The notes under the pieces: generated by a model
What the model was told of the DNA's origin: nothing
The model's input: only the letters and a program-made list of their open reading frames with translations
Database searches by the model: none
Assembly (NCBI RefSeq): GCF_020595055.1
Contig: NZ_JAJDOO010000006.1
Span: 1 to 64,000, forward strand
Direction: 5' to 3'
DNA: 64,000 nt
DNA from: Desulfosporosinus shakirovi
Lineage (GTDB): Bacteria > Bacillota > Desulfitobacteriia > Desulfitobacteriales > Desulfitobacteriaceae
Shown: positions 24,573 through 32,528 of the stretch, piece by piece
Numbering within the stretch: the stretch's first letter is position 1
Layout: each line of letters starts with the position of its first letter
Position numbers and translations under genes: made by a program

Positions 24573-24870
24573 AGCAAAAACAATAAAAAATTTCTCTCCC
24601 ATAGAGATACCTGTTTAATTAAACAAACTTTTCGCCACACACTACAATCACAGATCCAATATTTATCCATGTTTCAGCAAAATCTTCATAATTTCTCGGT
24701 GCGAATCTCCCGACATTTTTATGTTCACTACCCATTCGCACTAAATGATTTTCGTAACCTCATTCTCCTTTCCTGACATGTAACTTCGACATAAATACTT
24801 GCAAAGCCTTGTTCCTTGGTGGGTTCTTGATACATCCTCAAACAATATTTAGAATATCTTCATCCAACAA
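24573..24870 (-). promoter_or_regulatory. Leader of CRISPR array 3
   Basis: Starts AGCAAAAACAATAA and carries GTGCGAAT (24699-24706) / ATTCGCAC (24734-24741), near arm 127 nt from the repeat as in the other arrays. Just beyond the far arm, CTAAATGAT equals the complement of the cas2 3' end (ATCATTTAG) found at array 2, so this leader was probably copied together with the end of a cas2 gene. Homology to the array 1 leader continues to about 24,860. No gene is seen up to 25,014. Confidence 0.8.
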
Positions 24871-25014
24871 TATTCATTATCCGTAAAACACACCCATTAG
24901 TCTGAAAAAATCATGCCAAGGATCATGGAGTGTTTTAAACTCTTCTTGATAATCGCCTCGCTCTGCGGAATCCTCAGATCCCATGCCAACTTCCCCGGAA
25001 GTTCCTAGCTGAAA

Positions 25015-25344
25015 CTATAGTTTTTCATCAACTAGCCAGCTTATAAAATGATCAACCAGTTCTTGCTTTTTCTCATCACACAGCTTGAGTTTTTGATTAA
25101 TTTGAGAAAGCAGGCTGTCCTTCGCTTGTCTGAAAATACCCAGCAGGAGGTAATCCGGCGTAACGTCCAGGGCCTCACATATTTTAAGCAATGTTTCAAT
25201 GCTGGGAATAGAATGATTGTTTTCGATATTGGAAATGTGGTTGTTGCTAAGTCCTGTGGCTTCTGCGACGTCATCCTGGGTCAGGTTCAATACCTTACGC
25301 CTTTTCGCAATCCGTTCTCCTAATTCTTTATAATTAATCTCCAA
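25015..25344 (-). CDS. Xre family regulator
   Basis: A 109-residue protein with an N-terminal Cro/CI helix-turn-helix (ELGERIAKRRKVLNLTQDDV, then ATGLSNNHISNIENNHSIP and ETLLKICEALDVTPDYLLLG) and a 40-residue charged tail that could dimerise. The TTG start follows GGGTGAT. It is divergent from the receiver gene at 25497, and they share the intervening 150 nt, so co-regulation is plausible. Confidence 0.9.
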   Translation of the reverse strand: MEINYKELGERIAKRRKVLNLTQDDVAEATGLSNNHISNIENNHSIPSIETLLKICEALDVTPDYLLLGIFRQAKDSLLSQINQKLKLCDEKKQELVDHFISWLVDEKL

Positions 25345-25496
25345 ATTTCATCACCCTGTTTAACTTTATCAATTACAAATATTATTCTTAACAAACTACA
25401 AGGGTATTTATACACTTGTGTTTGTATTTTTATAGATATAAAATGGTTCAAATACCTTTTCAGTTGTATATTAATTAGACTTTGGAGGGAGATACT

Positions 25497-25904
25497 TTGC
25501 TGACTATCGGCATTTGCGATGACAGGCCGTTGTGTCGTCATTTATTGGAGGCATACATTCATTTATATGAAGAAAAAAAGGGACTATTATTTCACATTTC
25601 TCAATTTGGCAGTGGGGAAGAACTTCTCGAAGAAGTTAATAAACATGGGATAATTTTCAACCTTCTTTTTCTTGATAATAGTATGAAAAAGCTGACCGGT
25701 CTCGAAACCGCCAAGCAAATCCGGCAATCCGAGTCCCTGTCAACATGCAACATAGTATTTGTGACATCTGCAGATGATTATGATCAATTCAGACAGGTCC
25801 AGCCTTTACAGGTAGTATGCAAGCCCGGTACCCAGGAAAGTATTGATGAAATATTGGACAAGGTTCTGGCTTCCTTCATCTTCAATCGATCCTTGTCTAT
25901 GTAA
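25497..25904 (+). CDS. Stand-alone response-regulator receiver protein
   Basis: A 135-residue CheY-like receiver: MLTIGICDDRPLCRHLLEAY with the acidic pair, phosphoacceptor aspartate in LLFLDNSMKKLTG, threonine in IVFVTSADDYDQF, and lysine in VVCKPG. This form resembles AgrA/LytTR receivers, but the LytTR output domain is absent and the protein ends soon after the receiver. The TTG start follows GGAGGG. It may be a truncated regulator or a phosphate sink. A 60-bp relic of its 3' end lies at 7925-7984. Confidence 0.85.
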   Translation: MLTIGICDDRPLCRHLLEAYIHLYEEKKGLLFHISQFGSGEELLEEVNKHGIIFNLLFLDNSMKKLTGLETAKQIRQSESLSTCNIVFVTSADDYDQFRQVQPLQVVCKPGTQESIDEILDKVLASFIFNRSLSM

Positions 25905-25982
25905 TATTCGTAACTCGAACTAAGAAGAACTCTATGTTCAAACAATGGCGTACAGGGAGAAATTTCACAGTCTACAGTTTGA

Positions 25983-26043
25983 AAATCGCCTGTTTTGAGA
26001 TGACTAATCAAGATTAGTCAGACCTCAAAACAGGGCAATTTTT
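25983..26043. repeat. Palindromic dispersed repeat, copy 1
   Basis: Outer arms with core GAGATGACTAATC / GATTAGTCAGACCTC folding into one long imperfect hairpin ending in TTTTT. Sister copies are at 62203-62265 and 61276-61335. Copy 1 follows the receiver gene and can act as its terminator. Confidence 0.75.
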
Positions 26044-26147
26044 AATCATCCTCTGGGTGTGCCATTATTCCATGAATGATAGTTCTTTTTAAAAATTCTC
26101 CTTGACTTATCTTGCAAAAGCGATAAGCTGTTCATTAGGAGGCGATA

Positions 26148-26414
26148 GTGTTGGATGATAAGGTAATGGATCTTCTTGCAAAGATCCTTGAAAACCAAAC
26201 CGATACTAATTTCCAACTTAAAGAATTAACCTCTCGAGTCCAAAAAATTGAAACACATGTCGAAAATGATTTAGGCTATAAAATTAAAGCATTATATGAT
26301 GCTCGCGAAATACAAAATGAGAAAAATGATACTATTATCTGTGCCCTCGAAAGAATCGAAACTAAAATTGAAATCTTGCAAATGGAAACAGCCCATGTAC
26401 GCAAAATAAAATAG
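26148..26414 (+). CDS. Small coiled-coil protein
   Basis: An 88-residue charged helical protein (LLAKILENQTDTNFQLKELT, then SRVQKIETHVENDLG and ALERIETKIEILQMETAHV) with heptad spacing typical of a coiled coil. GTG start with AGGAGG four bases upstream, and a clean terminator after it, so it is a monocistronic real gene. Similar small proteins are common and unannotated in Clostridia; no function is known to me. Confidence 0.8.
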   Translation: MLDDKVMDLLAKILENQTDTNFQLKELTSRVQKIETHVENDLGYKIKALYDAREIQNEKNDTIICALERIETKIEILQMETAHVRKIK

Positions 26415-26424
26415 AAAGTTTGAA

Positions 26425-26447
26425 GGAGTTGTCCACGACTCCTTTTT
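26425..26447 (+). terminator. Intrinsic terminator
   Basis: GGAGT...ACTCC stem directly followed by TTTTT, ten bases past the coiled-coil gene. Confidence 0.85.
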
Positions 26448-26500
26448 GTTTTACCCTTTGAAGACTCAAGTGGAACCATGGATGGCAAAAATCAACGGGC

Positions 26501-28363
26501 TTATTTTTTATTCTCCTTCCAGTGTAATAATAAGGATGAATTGATAATCACCGCGACTGAACCGGCATTATGTACCAGGGCACCCACAACAGGTCCGAGA
26601 ACCCCTGCCATGGCCAGAATAATAGCGGCAAAATTCAGGGCCATGGATATGGCCATATTGAACTTGATGGTATTCATCGTTCGTTTTGCTAAAGCAAGCA
26701 AATGGGGAATGCTTTTTATATCGTCACCGACCAGGGCAATGTCGGCTGCTTCCACGGCGATATCACTGCCGATGCCTCCCATAGCAATGCCTACATGGGC
26801 TTTTTTTAGGGCAGGCGCATCGTTTACACCGTCGCCTACCATGCAGACCAATTCGCCGCTGCTTTGATACTCTTCGATAATAGCCAGTTTATTTTCTGGC
26901 AGGCAATCGGTATGGATATCCTGGATTCCTGCGATTTTTGCCATATGAGACGCAGCCTGGCGATTGTCACCCGTTAACAAGACGTTCTTAACCCCTAATT
27001 TCTCAATCTTCCTAACTACATTCACAGCATCGGGCCGCAAAGTGTCCGACAAGGCGATAAAACCCGAAGGCTCGCCGTCTACAGATACAAAGATGATGGT
27101 GCAGCCGTCATTTCTGTATGTATCCGCCTTGTCTACCATGGTTGGGGGTAAGAGGATAGAGTTATCACCCAGCAGTTCTGCATTCCCGGCCAGTATCCTG
27201 CGGCCGTCTACTAGGGCGGAAACACCGCGCCCCGCAAGCATCTGAAAATCGCTGGGTTCCGATAGGGATGGGTTAGAGGCAAGCGTGTAATGAGTGACAA
27301 TGGATTTTCCTAATGGATGCTCGGAACGCAGCTCTGCGGAAGCCGTCAGAGACAGCAATTCAGCAACAGTCAGGCTGGAATCAAAGCTCTCGACGGCTGC
27401 GACGTCAGGTTTTCCATAGGTGAGGGTGCCTGTTTTGTCAAAGGCAATTCGCTTTACCGCAGATAGTCTTTCCAAGGCGTCGCCTTCGCGGATCAGGATA
27501 CCAAATTTCGTGGCGTTACCGATACCGGCCATAATAGCTGTTGGCGTTGCCAACACCAATGCACAAGGGCAAAATACCACCAAGATGGTCACAGCGCGGA
27601 TTATTTCATCGGTCACTAACCAGGTGGCTCCGGCCGAAAGCAAGGCAATAACTACAATCCAGGTAGCCCATCTGTCCGCAATCCCGACAATCTTCGCTTT
27701 GCCGGCGTCCGCCGACTGTACCAGCCTTATCATTCTTTGTAAGGAGCTGTCCTCGCCAACTTTTGTAGCCTTCATTTCGAATGTGCCGTACTGATTGACC
27801 GTGCCGCTATAAACCTCATCCCCCTCGCTCTTGTCAACCGGCAGGCTCTCTCCGGTCATCACTGCCTGATTAACCGAGGTTTGACCGTTGATAATGATGC
27901 CGTCTACAGCAATGGTTTCGCCGGCAAGCACCCGGAGGGTATCCCCAACCTTGACCTGCTCGGCAGGGACAATAACCTCGTCCCCATTCCTGGCGACCCT
28001 TGCCGTTGTAGGAGTGAGGTGCACCAGCTTTTCAATACCTGCTCGGGCTTTTGACACAGTTCGTTCTTCCAGATACGCACCGATTGCCATAATAAAGGCG
28101 ACTTCCCCAGCGGCAAAAATTTCGCCTATGATAACCGCGGCAATTAAGGCGATGGCTACCAGTACGTCGGCTTTTATATCAAATTCTGTAACGAGGCCGA
28201 CAACAGCCCCCTTGATGATCGGTATCCCGCACAATAAAATTGCCAACCATGCAACATCAAAGGGTAAATCCCCTACATTTAAGAAGCTGATTACCACGGA
28301 AATGAACGATATTGCAAGGAATAGGACTGTCCTTTTTTCCTCGTCTTTCAATAGTTTTATCAT
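26501..28363 (-). CDS. Heavy-metal P1B-type ATPase (no HMA domain)
   Basis: A 620-residue cation pump. It has the P1B hallmarks: membrane pairs at the N terminus, actuator loop with TGES (MTGESLPVDKS), CPC in the transport helix (VVFCPCALVLATPTA), phosphorylation site DKTGTLTYG, HP motif (SEHPLGKS), nucleotide-binding TGDNRQ and GDGVNDAPAL, and a C-terminal helix with HNAGSVAVIINSSLLL. It lacks an N-terminal HMA domain, so it is shorter than CadA; the metal (Zn/Cd, Fe or Mn) cannot be assigned from the CPC motif alone. AAAGGATG precedes the ATG. A degraded copy of the nearby marR lies immediately upstream, with intact marR 300 nt further. Confidence 0.92.
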   Translation of the reverse strand: MIKLLKDEEKRTVLFLAISFISVVISFLNVGDLPFDVAWLAILLCGIPIIKGAVVGLVTEFDIKADVLVAIALIAAVIIGEIFAAGEVAFIMAIGAYLEERTVSKARAGIEKLVHLTPTTARVARNGDEVIVPAEQVKVGDTLRVLAGETIAVDGIIINGQTSVNQAVMTGESLPVDKSEGDEVYSGTVNQYGTFEMKATKVGEDSSLQRMIRLVQSADAGKAKIVGIADRWATWIVVIALLSAGATWLVTDEIIRAVTILVVFCPCALVLATPTAIMAGIGNATKFGILIREGDALERLSAVKRIAFDKTGTLTYGKPDVAAVESFDSSLTVAELLSLTASAELRSEHPLGKSIVTHYTLASNPSLSEPSDFQMLAGRGVSALVDGRRILAGNAELLGDNSILLPPTMVDKADTYRNDGCTIIFVSVDGEPSGFIALSDTLRPDAVNVVRKIEKLGVKNVLLTGDNRQAASHMAKIAGIQDIHTDCLPENKLAIIEEYQSSGELVCMVGDGVNDAPALKKAHVGIAMGGIGSDIAVEAADIALVGDDIKSIPHLLALAKRTMNTIKFNMAISMALNFAAIILAMAGVLGPVVGALVHNAGSVAVIINSSLLLHWKENKK

Positions 28364-28384
28364 CTATATCATCCTTTCAGATAC

Positions 28385-28560
28385 CTATTTCTTTTACCGT
28401 TTTCAGTTAAAACAATTATGTTAATCCTTCTATCTTCCTGAGTAGATTCTATTGAATTTTCTCAGATAATGAGCAATAAGAGTTCATTAGTTAGTTCTGA
28501 AATCATTAGCCCCTCAACTTTAGTAAGACTTTCTTATTATTTGAAATTCAAGCTATATAG
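28385..28560 (-). pseudogene. Degraded, internally deleted copy of the neighbouring marR
   Basis: TTTTCAGTTAAAACAATTA, ATCCTTCTATCTTCCTGA and GTTCATTAGTTA match two separate blocks of the intact MarR gene (28672-29085) in the same order and orientation, with the middle missing. The following TTCTTATTATTTG...ATTCAAG also resembles the promoter region of marR. No open frame remains. Confidence 0.7.
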
Positions 28561-28671
28561 GCAAAAAAAATCCCTCCCAAAAGCCATGTTTCAGCAATTT
28601 TGCAGATATGTAAAAGAAAAATCGACTAGAATGGTTTTGTTTTAATTGAGTATAGACTTTACTGGCTCAGA

Positions 28672-29085
28672 TTAGAAAGTCTCCATATTGATCTTTTTAA
28701 GGGTATCATTAAATTGCTTTATTTCGTCTTCGCTCAAAACTGAGACCATCTGTTCTGTTAATTGTATGTGGTAGTTATGGTGTTCTTCAAAAGCCTTCTT
28801 CCCTTTTTCTGTTAATACAATTAAGTTAACCCGTCTATCTTCCTGAATTGATTCACGTTTTGCAAAATTTTTCTTCTCAAGCCTGTCGACTGTAACCGTC
28901 GTAGTTCCCGTAGTGACTCCAAGTTTTTGAGCTAGAGATTTCATATTTATTTTTTCGTGTTCCCCTAATACTTCTAAAGCATGAGCCTCTGAAATTGTTA
29001 AATCACTGGCACGTACTATTGAATTTTCCCAAGACGAAAACCCGTTAAAGAAAAATAAAAGTTCATTGGTTAATTCCTCTCTCAT
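28672..29085 (-). CDS. MarR family transcriptional regulator
   Basis: A 137-residue winged-helix regulator: SEAHALEVLGEHEKINMKSL, AQKLGVTTGTTTVTVDRLEK and the wing AKRESIQEDRRVNLIVLTEKG. The family usually represses its own promoter and nearby efflux genes. It lies upstream of the P-type ATPase on the same strand with a degraded duplicate between, so it may respond to the transported metal or to redox stress; this is inference. Confidence 0.92.
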   Translation of the reverse strand: MREELTNELLFFFNGFSSWENSIVRASDLTISEAHALEVLGEHEKINMKSLAQKLGVTTGTTTVTVDRLEKKNFAKRESIQEDRRVNLIVLTEKGKKAFEEHHNYHIQLTEQMVSVLSEDEIKQFNDTLKKINMETF

Positions 29086-29156
29086 AAGCCATCCTCCATA
29101 TTTAGTTATAGTATCTTATTGTTTGGTATTCAAGATGTATTATACTAAAAATATCT

Positions 29157-29192
29157 CTCCCTGACAATACATACTACAATTCGGAAACAAGT
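29157..29192 (+). repeat. Short dispersed repeat, copy 1
   Basis: CTCCCTGACAAT then CATACTACAATTCGGAAACA and AGT; 34 of 36 bases equal copy 2 at 36084-36119. It lies in the promoter-side gap of marR. Confidence 0.7.
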
Positions 29193-29200
29193 CATAAAAA

Positions 29201-29243
29201 AAGGCTTGAACACCTTGCAACTGCGAGGGCTTTCAAGCTTTTT
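29201..29243 (-). terminator. Terminator of the small lipoprotein gene
   Basis: AAAGCTTGAA pairs with TTCAAGCCTT and is followed on the minus strand by a run of seven T, 15 nt past the lipoprotein stop. Confidence 0.8.
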
Positions 29244-29257
29244 ATGATTTTAAACTG

Positions 29258-29398
29258 TCAAAGATAAGATTGTCTCAGCCCTAATCCAAAATGTTTTCTC
29301 CGCAGAGTGCTGAGCGCTTCTTTGGAACTGCAGCCGGCAAGCAACCCGGTGATGACCGCTGTCATGATAATCAGCCCTATAAAAATCCTTCGTTTCAT
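29258..29398 (-). CDS. 46-residue putative lipoprotein
   Basis: Starts ATG after GGTGATGAGG and reads MKRRIFIGLIIMTAVITGLL then AGCSSKEALSTLRRKHFG and LGLRQSYL. The N terminus is a textbook lipoprotein signal with a lipobox ending at cysteine 23, leaving a 24-residue mature peptide rich in basic residues. A terminator follows at once, so this is a complete tiny gene unless it is a truncated larger lipoprotein. No family recognised. Confidence 0.65.
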   Translation of the reverse strand: MKRRIFIGLIIMTAVITGLLAGCSSKEALSTLRRKHFGLGLRQSYL

Positions 29399-29678
29399 TT
29401 CCTCATCACCCTTTCACGTCATTTCTTATATAGACGGAAATTCAGGCGACTTTCTTCTGTTCTGGAAAATAAAATATCTTTCAGTGCTAATCTCAAATAC
29501 AGAAAACTTGAATTCAAAGCATCGGTTCATACATCATTGGCATGATATTATTTCTCCGCAGCTTGACAGATCTTCACCTCAATATAAATCATCAAGAGCG
29601 GGCTCTTTCTTTCGGGCTTGTACCAAGAAACTTACGCGCGTAAGCTTCTTGGTAAACAGCTCAATTACTAATTACATC
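29399..29678. other. Gene-free interval upstream of the metal-efflux operon
   Basis: Contains the near-perfect palindrome at 29621-29654 (TACCAAGAA...TTCTTGGTA, centre CGCGCG-rich), possibly a terminator or operator. Open frames here have no ribosome binding site. Confidence 0.5.
29621..29654. repeat. 34-bp palindrome
   Basis: TACCAAGAAACTTACG and CGTAAGCTTCTTGGTA around CG; one mismatched pair. It is 25 nt upstream of the metal-regulator promoter. Confidence 0.7.
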
Positions 29679-29736
29679 TTGACAAACATATTAGTTTGGA
29701 CTAATATTTCAAGTAGATATTAGTGCGCACTAATAT
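29679..29736 (+). promoter_or_regulatory. Promoter with two ArsR-type operators
   Basis: TTGACA (29679-29684), 17 nt, TAATAT (29702-29707). Operator 1, ATATTAGT-TTGG-ACTAATAT (29688-29707), covers the spacer and -10; operator 2, ATATTAGTGCGCACTAATAT (29717-29736), a perfect 20-bp palindrome, covers the transcription start. Both halves share ATATTAGT, so one dimeric repressor should bind both and block RNA polymerase. Confidence 0.9.
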
Positions 29737-29751
29737 ATGGAGGTTATGTAC

Positions 29752-30123
29752 ATGGATTATTTAGACATTAAAGTCAAGTTTTTAAAGGGTTTTGCCGATC
29801 GAACTCGTCTGGAGATATTAGAATCCATACAGATCGAAGAGAAAACTGTGCTTCAAATCGTGGGCGAAATCAAGGGAAACCAATCTAATGTCTCTCAACA
29901 TCTAGCCTGTCTAAAAGGATGCGGTATCGTCACCGCACGTCAAGAAGGGAAATTTGTCTATTATTCCCTACGCGATGAACAAGTCAAAAGCTTGCTGACT
30001 ATGTTTGATACTGTCTTAGGTGATGTGGTACAGCAAGTAGCGGCCTGTGATAAAAACGACCAATGCCTTTGCGGAAAGAGTGAGTTGAAATGCCTAACCA
30101 AAAGGAAAAAAATATCTCCTTAA
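29752..30123 (+). CDS. ArsR/SmtB family metal-sensing repressor (CadC-like)
   Basis: A 123-residue winged-helix repressor: FLKGFADRTRLEILESIQIE, GEIKGNQSNVSQHLACLKGC as the recognition helix, and GKFVYYSLRDEQV as the wing. Cysteines in HLACLKGCG and in the tail (CDKNDQCLCGKSELKC) could bind the metal. The second ATG of the frame (29752) has GGAGG at proper distance. The gene overlaps the following P-type ATPase by 34 nt, and two matching palindromes overlie its promoter, so autorepression and metal-induced release are well supported. Confidence 0.93.
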   Translation: MDYLDIKVKFLKGFADRTRLEILESIQIEEKTVLQIVGEIKGNQSNVSQHLACLKGCGIVTARQEGKFVYYSLRDEQVKSLLTMFDTVLGDVVQQVAACDKNDQCLCGKSELKCLTKRKKISP

Positions 30124-32528
30124 AAAAGGAGATCTCTACTAGCCATCAATCAGAAGACACTGAAAATCAGTTTCAGATATTATCACAGGCAGAAGTACCT
30201 CTTGATTCCAATTGCAGTTGTTGTCAACCCTTGGAAAACTTAGAAAGGAGTCATAAAAGGGTTGAATTTACTGTTTTGCATACTTCTTCAGTTAAAACAC
30301 AACCAATAACTCCATTCCCCATCACTAACTCTTCAAACAACAGTTCTTGTAGCGATCATAATGGTTCTTGCGAGATTCCAGATCAAAATCTTATCGATAT
30401 TCAAGAATTAACCGGAAATATCCTGGAATATCGTATTGAAGGCATGGATTGTGGGGTCTGTGCCCAGACGCTTGAGAAGTATCTAAGAACATTACCAACA
30501 GTCAAAGAAGTAAATGTAAACTTCTCTACCGGTAAGATGCAAATAGTTCATGATATAACAATTGAAGAAATTATTAAAGCAGTGTCCAAATCAGGCTTTA
30601 AAGCCACTTTAATTTCAAGAACCAAAGATAAGACATATATGCCGGTATCAGTTGCTAAAAAATCCCCAGTCTCTTTAAGTACATTCTCTGGTATTTTCCT
30701 ACTATTGGGCTATCTCTGCTCCAAATTAACTGGAGTTCCAGAGTATCTTTCCCTGATAATGTACATGGTATCGATTTTAACCGGGGGATATAGACCCGCA
30801 AAAAGCGCTTTTTATGGTATTAAAAGCAAGTCATTAGACATGAATGTGCTCATGACCACGGCTGCTTTTGGTGCAGCGATCATTGGGCAATGGCTGGAAG
30901 CCGCAACAGTGGTTTGGTTATTTTCACTGGGTACTACCCTCCAGACTAGAACCATAGATAAAACGCGAGATTCAATTCGTAGCTTAATGAACTTGGCCCC
31001 GCCCGAAGCATGGTTAAAAATCGGCCAAAATCTGACCCGCGTATCCGTTGAAGATATTTCGATAGGGGATATTATTGTAATAAAACCTGGTGAAAAGATA
31101 CCCCTAGACGGCGAAATCATCTCAGGAACTTCAAGTATTAATCAAGCTCCGATTACCGGAGAATCTATTCCTGTGGACAAAAGTACAGGAGATACGGTAT
31201 TTGCAGGAACCATTAATGAGAACGGTTCAGTCGAAGTCAGAGTTAGCAAGTTGATCGAAGATACTACAATCTCAAAGATAATTCACCTTGTCGAAGAAGC
31301 CCAAGAGAAAAAAGCCCAAACCCAAGCCATCGTCGATCGTTTTGCCAAGATTTATACACCCATTGTTTTTCTCTTAGCACTGTTAACCATGGTTATTCCA
31401 CCTTTGTTGGCCTTGGGCACATGGCATGAATGGTTTTACAAAGCTTTAGAGTTACTCGTAATTGCCTGCCCCTGTGCATTAGTAATTTCGACTCCTGTCG
31501 CAATAGTATCAGCGATCGGGAATGCGGCTAAAAACGGAGTCTTAATTAAAGGTGGAACATCCTTAGAGGTTGCGGGTACTGTACAAGCCATTGCCTTTGA
31601 TAAAACCGGTACTCTTACCGCCGGCAAGCCAAAAGTTTCACGAGTTGTTCCAATAAATGCTTCAGAGCAAGTGATCTTAGGTGTTGCTCGAACGATTGAA
31701 GAATATTCCACACATCCTATTGCGCTAGCTATATTAGATCATGCTAAAGCACATAATATTTCCGGCCAGCAAGCAGATTCCTTTAAGGCTATTGTCGGGA
31801 AAGGGGCCGAAGCATCCATAGAAGAAACACGATATTATGCTGGTAAACCGAGCCTATTTACAGAAATGGGGTTATCTCTTACCTCTGATTTACAAAGCCT
31901 TATTGAGGACGCACAGAATGAAGGCAATACGGTTGTTGTAGTAGGAACTCAGTTAGAAATACTAGGCTTAATTTTAGTTGCCGATTTTGTTAGAGAGGTA
32001 AGCGTTAGAGCTTTACAAAGGTTAAAGCATCTGGGTATTGAGCAAATTCTTATGCTAACAGGTGACAATGAAGGAACTGCCAGAAAAGTTGCCGCAGAAA
32101 CCGGAGTTGATCGATACTTCGCTGAATTACTTCCTGGAGATAAGGCAACTATGATTAGAGCGCTTCAAAACCAAGGGAAAGTTATTGCAATGGTGGGTGA
32201 TGGTATTAACGATGCTCCTGCATTAGCTACTGCAAATATTGGAATAGCGATGGGTGGAGCAGGAACTGATACCGCTATGGAAACCGCAGACATTGTTCTT
32301 ATGGCGGATAATCTGGAAAAGCTTCCACACGCCATCAAGCTAAGCAGAAAAACGCTCAAGATTATTAAGCAAAATATCTGGTTTTCCCTTCTCGTTAAAC
32401 TAACTGCCATACTGTTAATTTTCCCAGGTTGGCTTACTTTGTGGATGGCGGTCCTGAGTGATACTGGCGCAGCTTTAATCGTAATACTAAATAGCATGCG
32501 CTTGATGAGAATAAAAACTAATAATTAG
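30090..32528 (+). CDS. Cd/Zn/Pb-translocating P1B-type ATPase (CadA-like)
   Basis: An 812-residue metal efflux ATPase. About 110 N-terminal residues are low-complexity and metal-ligand rich (DSNCSCCQP; SSCSDHNGSC), then one HMA domain with GMDCGVCAQT, membrane segments, actuator ITGESIPVDKS, transport-helix CPC (IACPCALVISTP), DKTGTLTAGKP, THP (STHPIALA), TGDNEGTA and GDGINDAPAL. This matches the Zn2+/Cd2+/Pb2+ group. The start overlaps the arsR end, giving coupled translation, and the upstream operators would make it metal-inducible. The extended Cys/His head is unusual and may act as a metal buffer. Confidence 0.95.
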   Translation: MPNQKEKNISLKKEISTSHQSEDTENQFQILSQAEVPLDSNCSCCQPLENLERSHKRVEFTVLHTSSVKTQPITPFPITNSSNNSSCSDHNGSCEIPDQNLIDIQELTGNILEYRIEGMDCGVCAQTLEKYLRTLPTVKEVNVNFSTGKMQIVHDITIEEIIKAVSKSGFKATLISRTKDKTYMPVSVAKKSPVSLSTFSGIFLLLGYLCSKLTGVPEYLSLIMYMVSILTGGYRPAKSAFYGIKSKSLDMNVLMTTAAFGAAIIGQWLEAATVVWLFSLGTTLQTRTIDKTRDSIRSLMNLAPPEAWLKIGQNLTRVSVEDISIGDIIVIKPGEKIPLDGEIISGTSSINQAPITGESIPVDKSTGDTVFAGTINENGSVEVRVSKLIEDTTISKIIHLVEEAQEKKAQTQAIVDRFAKIYTPIVFLLALLTMVIPPLLALGTWHEWFYKALELLVIACPCALVISTPVAIVSAIGNAAKNGVLIKGGTSLEVAGTVQAIAFDKTGTLTAGKPKVSRVVPINASEQVILGVARTIEEYSTHPIALAILDHAKAHNISGQQADSFKAIVGKGAEASIEETRYYAGKPSLFTEMGLSLTSDLQSLIEDAQNEGNTVVVVGTQLEILGLILVADFVREVSVRALQRLKHLGIEQILMLTGDNEGTARKVAAETGVDRYFAELLPGDKATMIRALQNQGKVIAMVGDGINDAPALATANIGIAMGGAGTDTAMETADIVLMADNLEKLPHAIKLSRKTLKIIKQNIWFSLLVKLTAILLIFPGWLTLWMAVLSDTGAALIVILNSMRLMRIKTNN

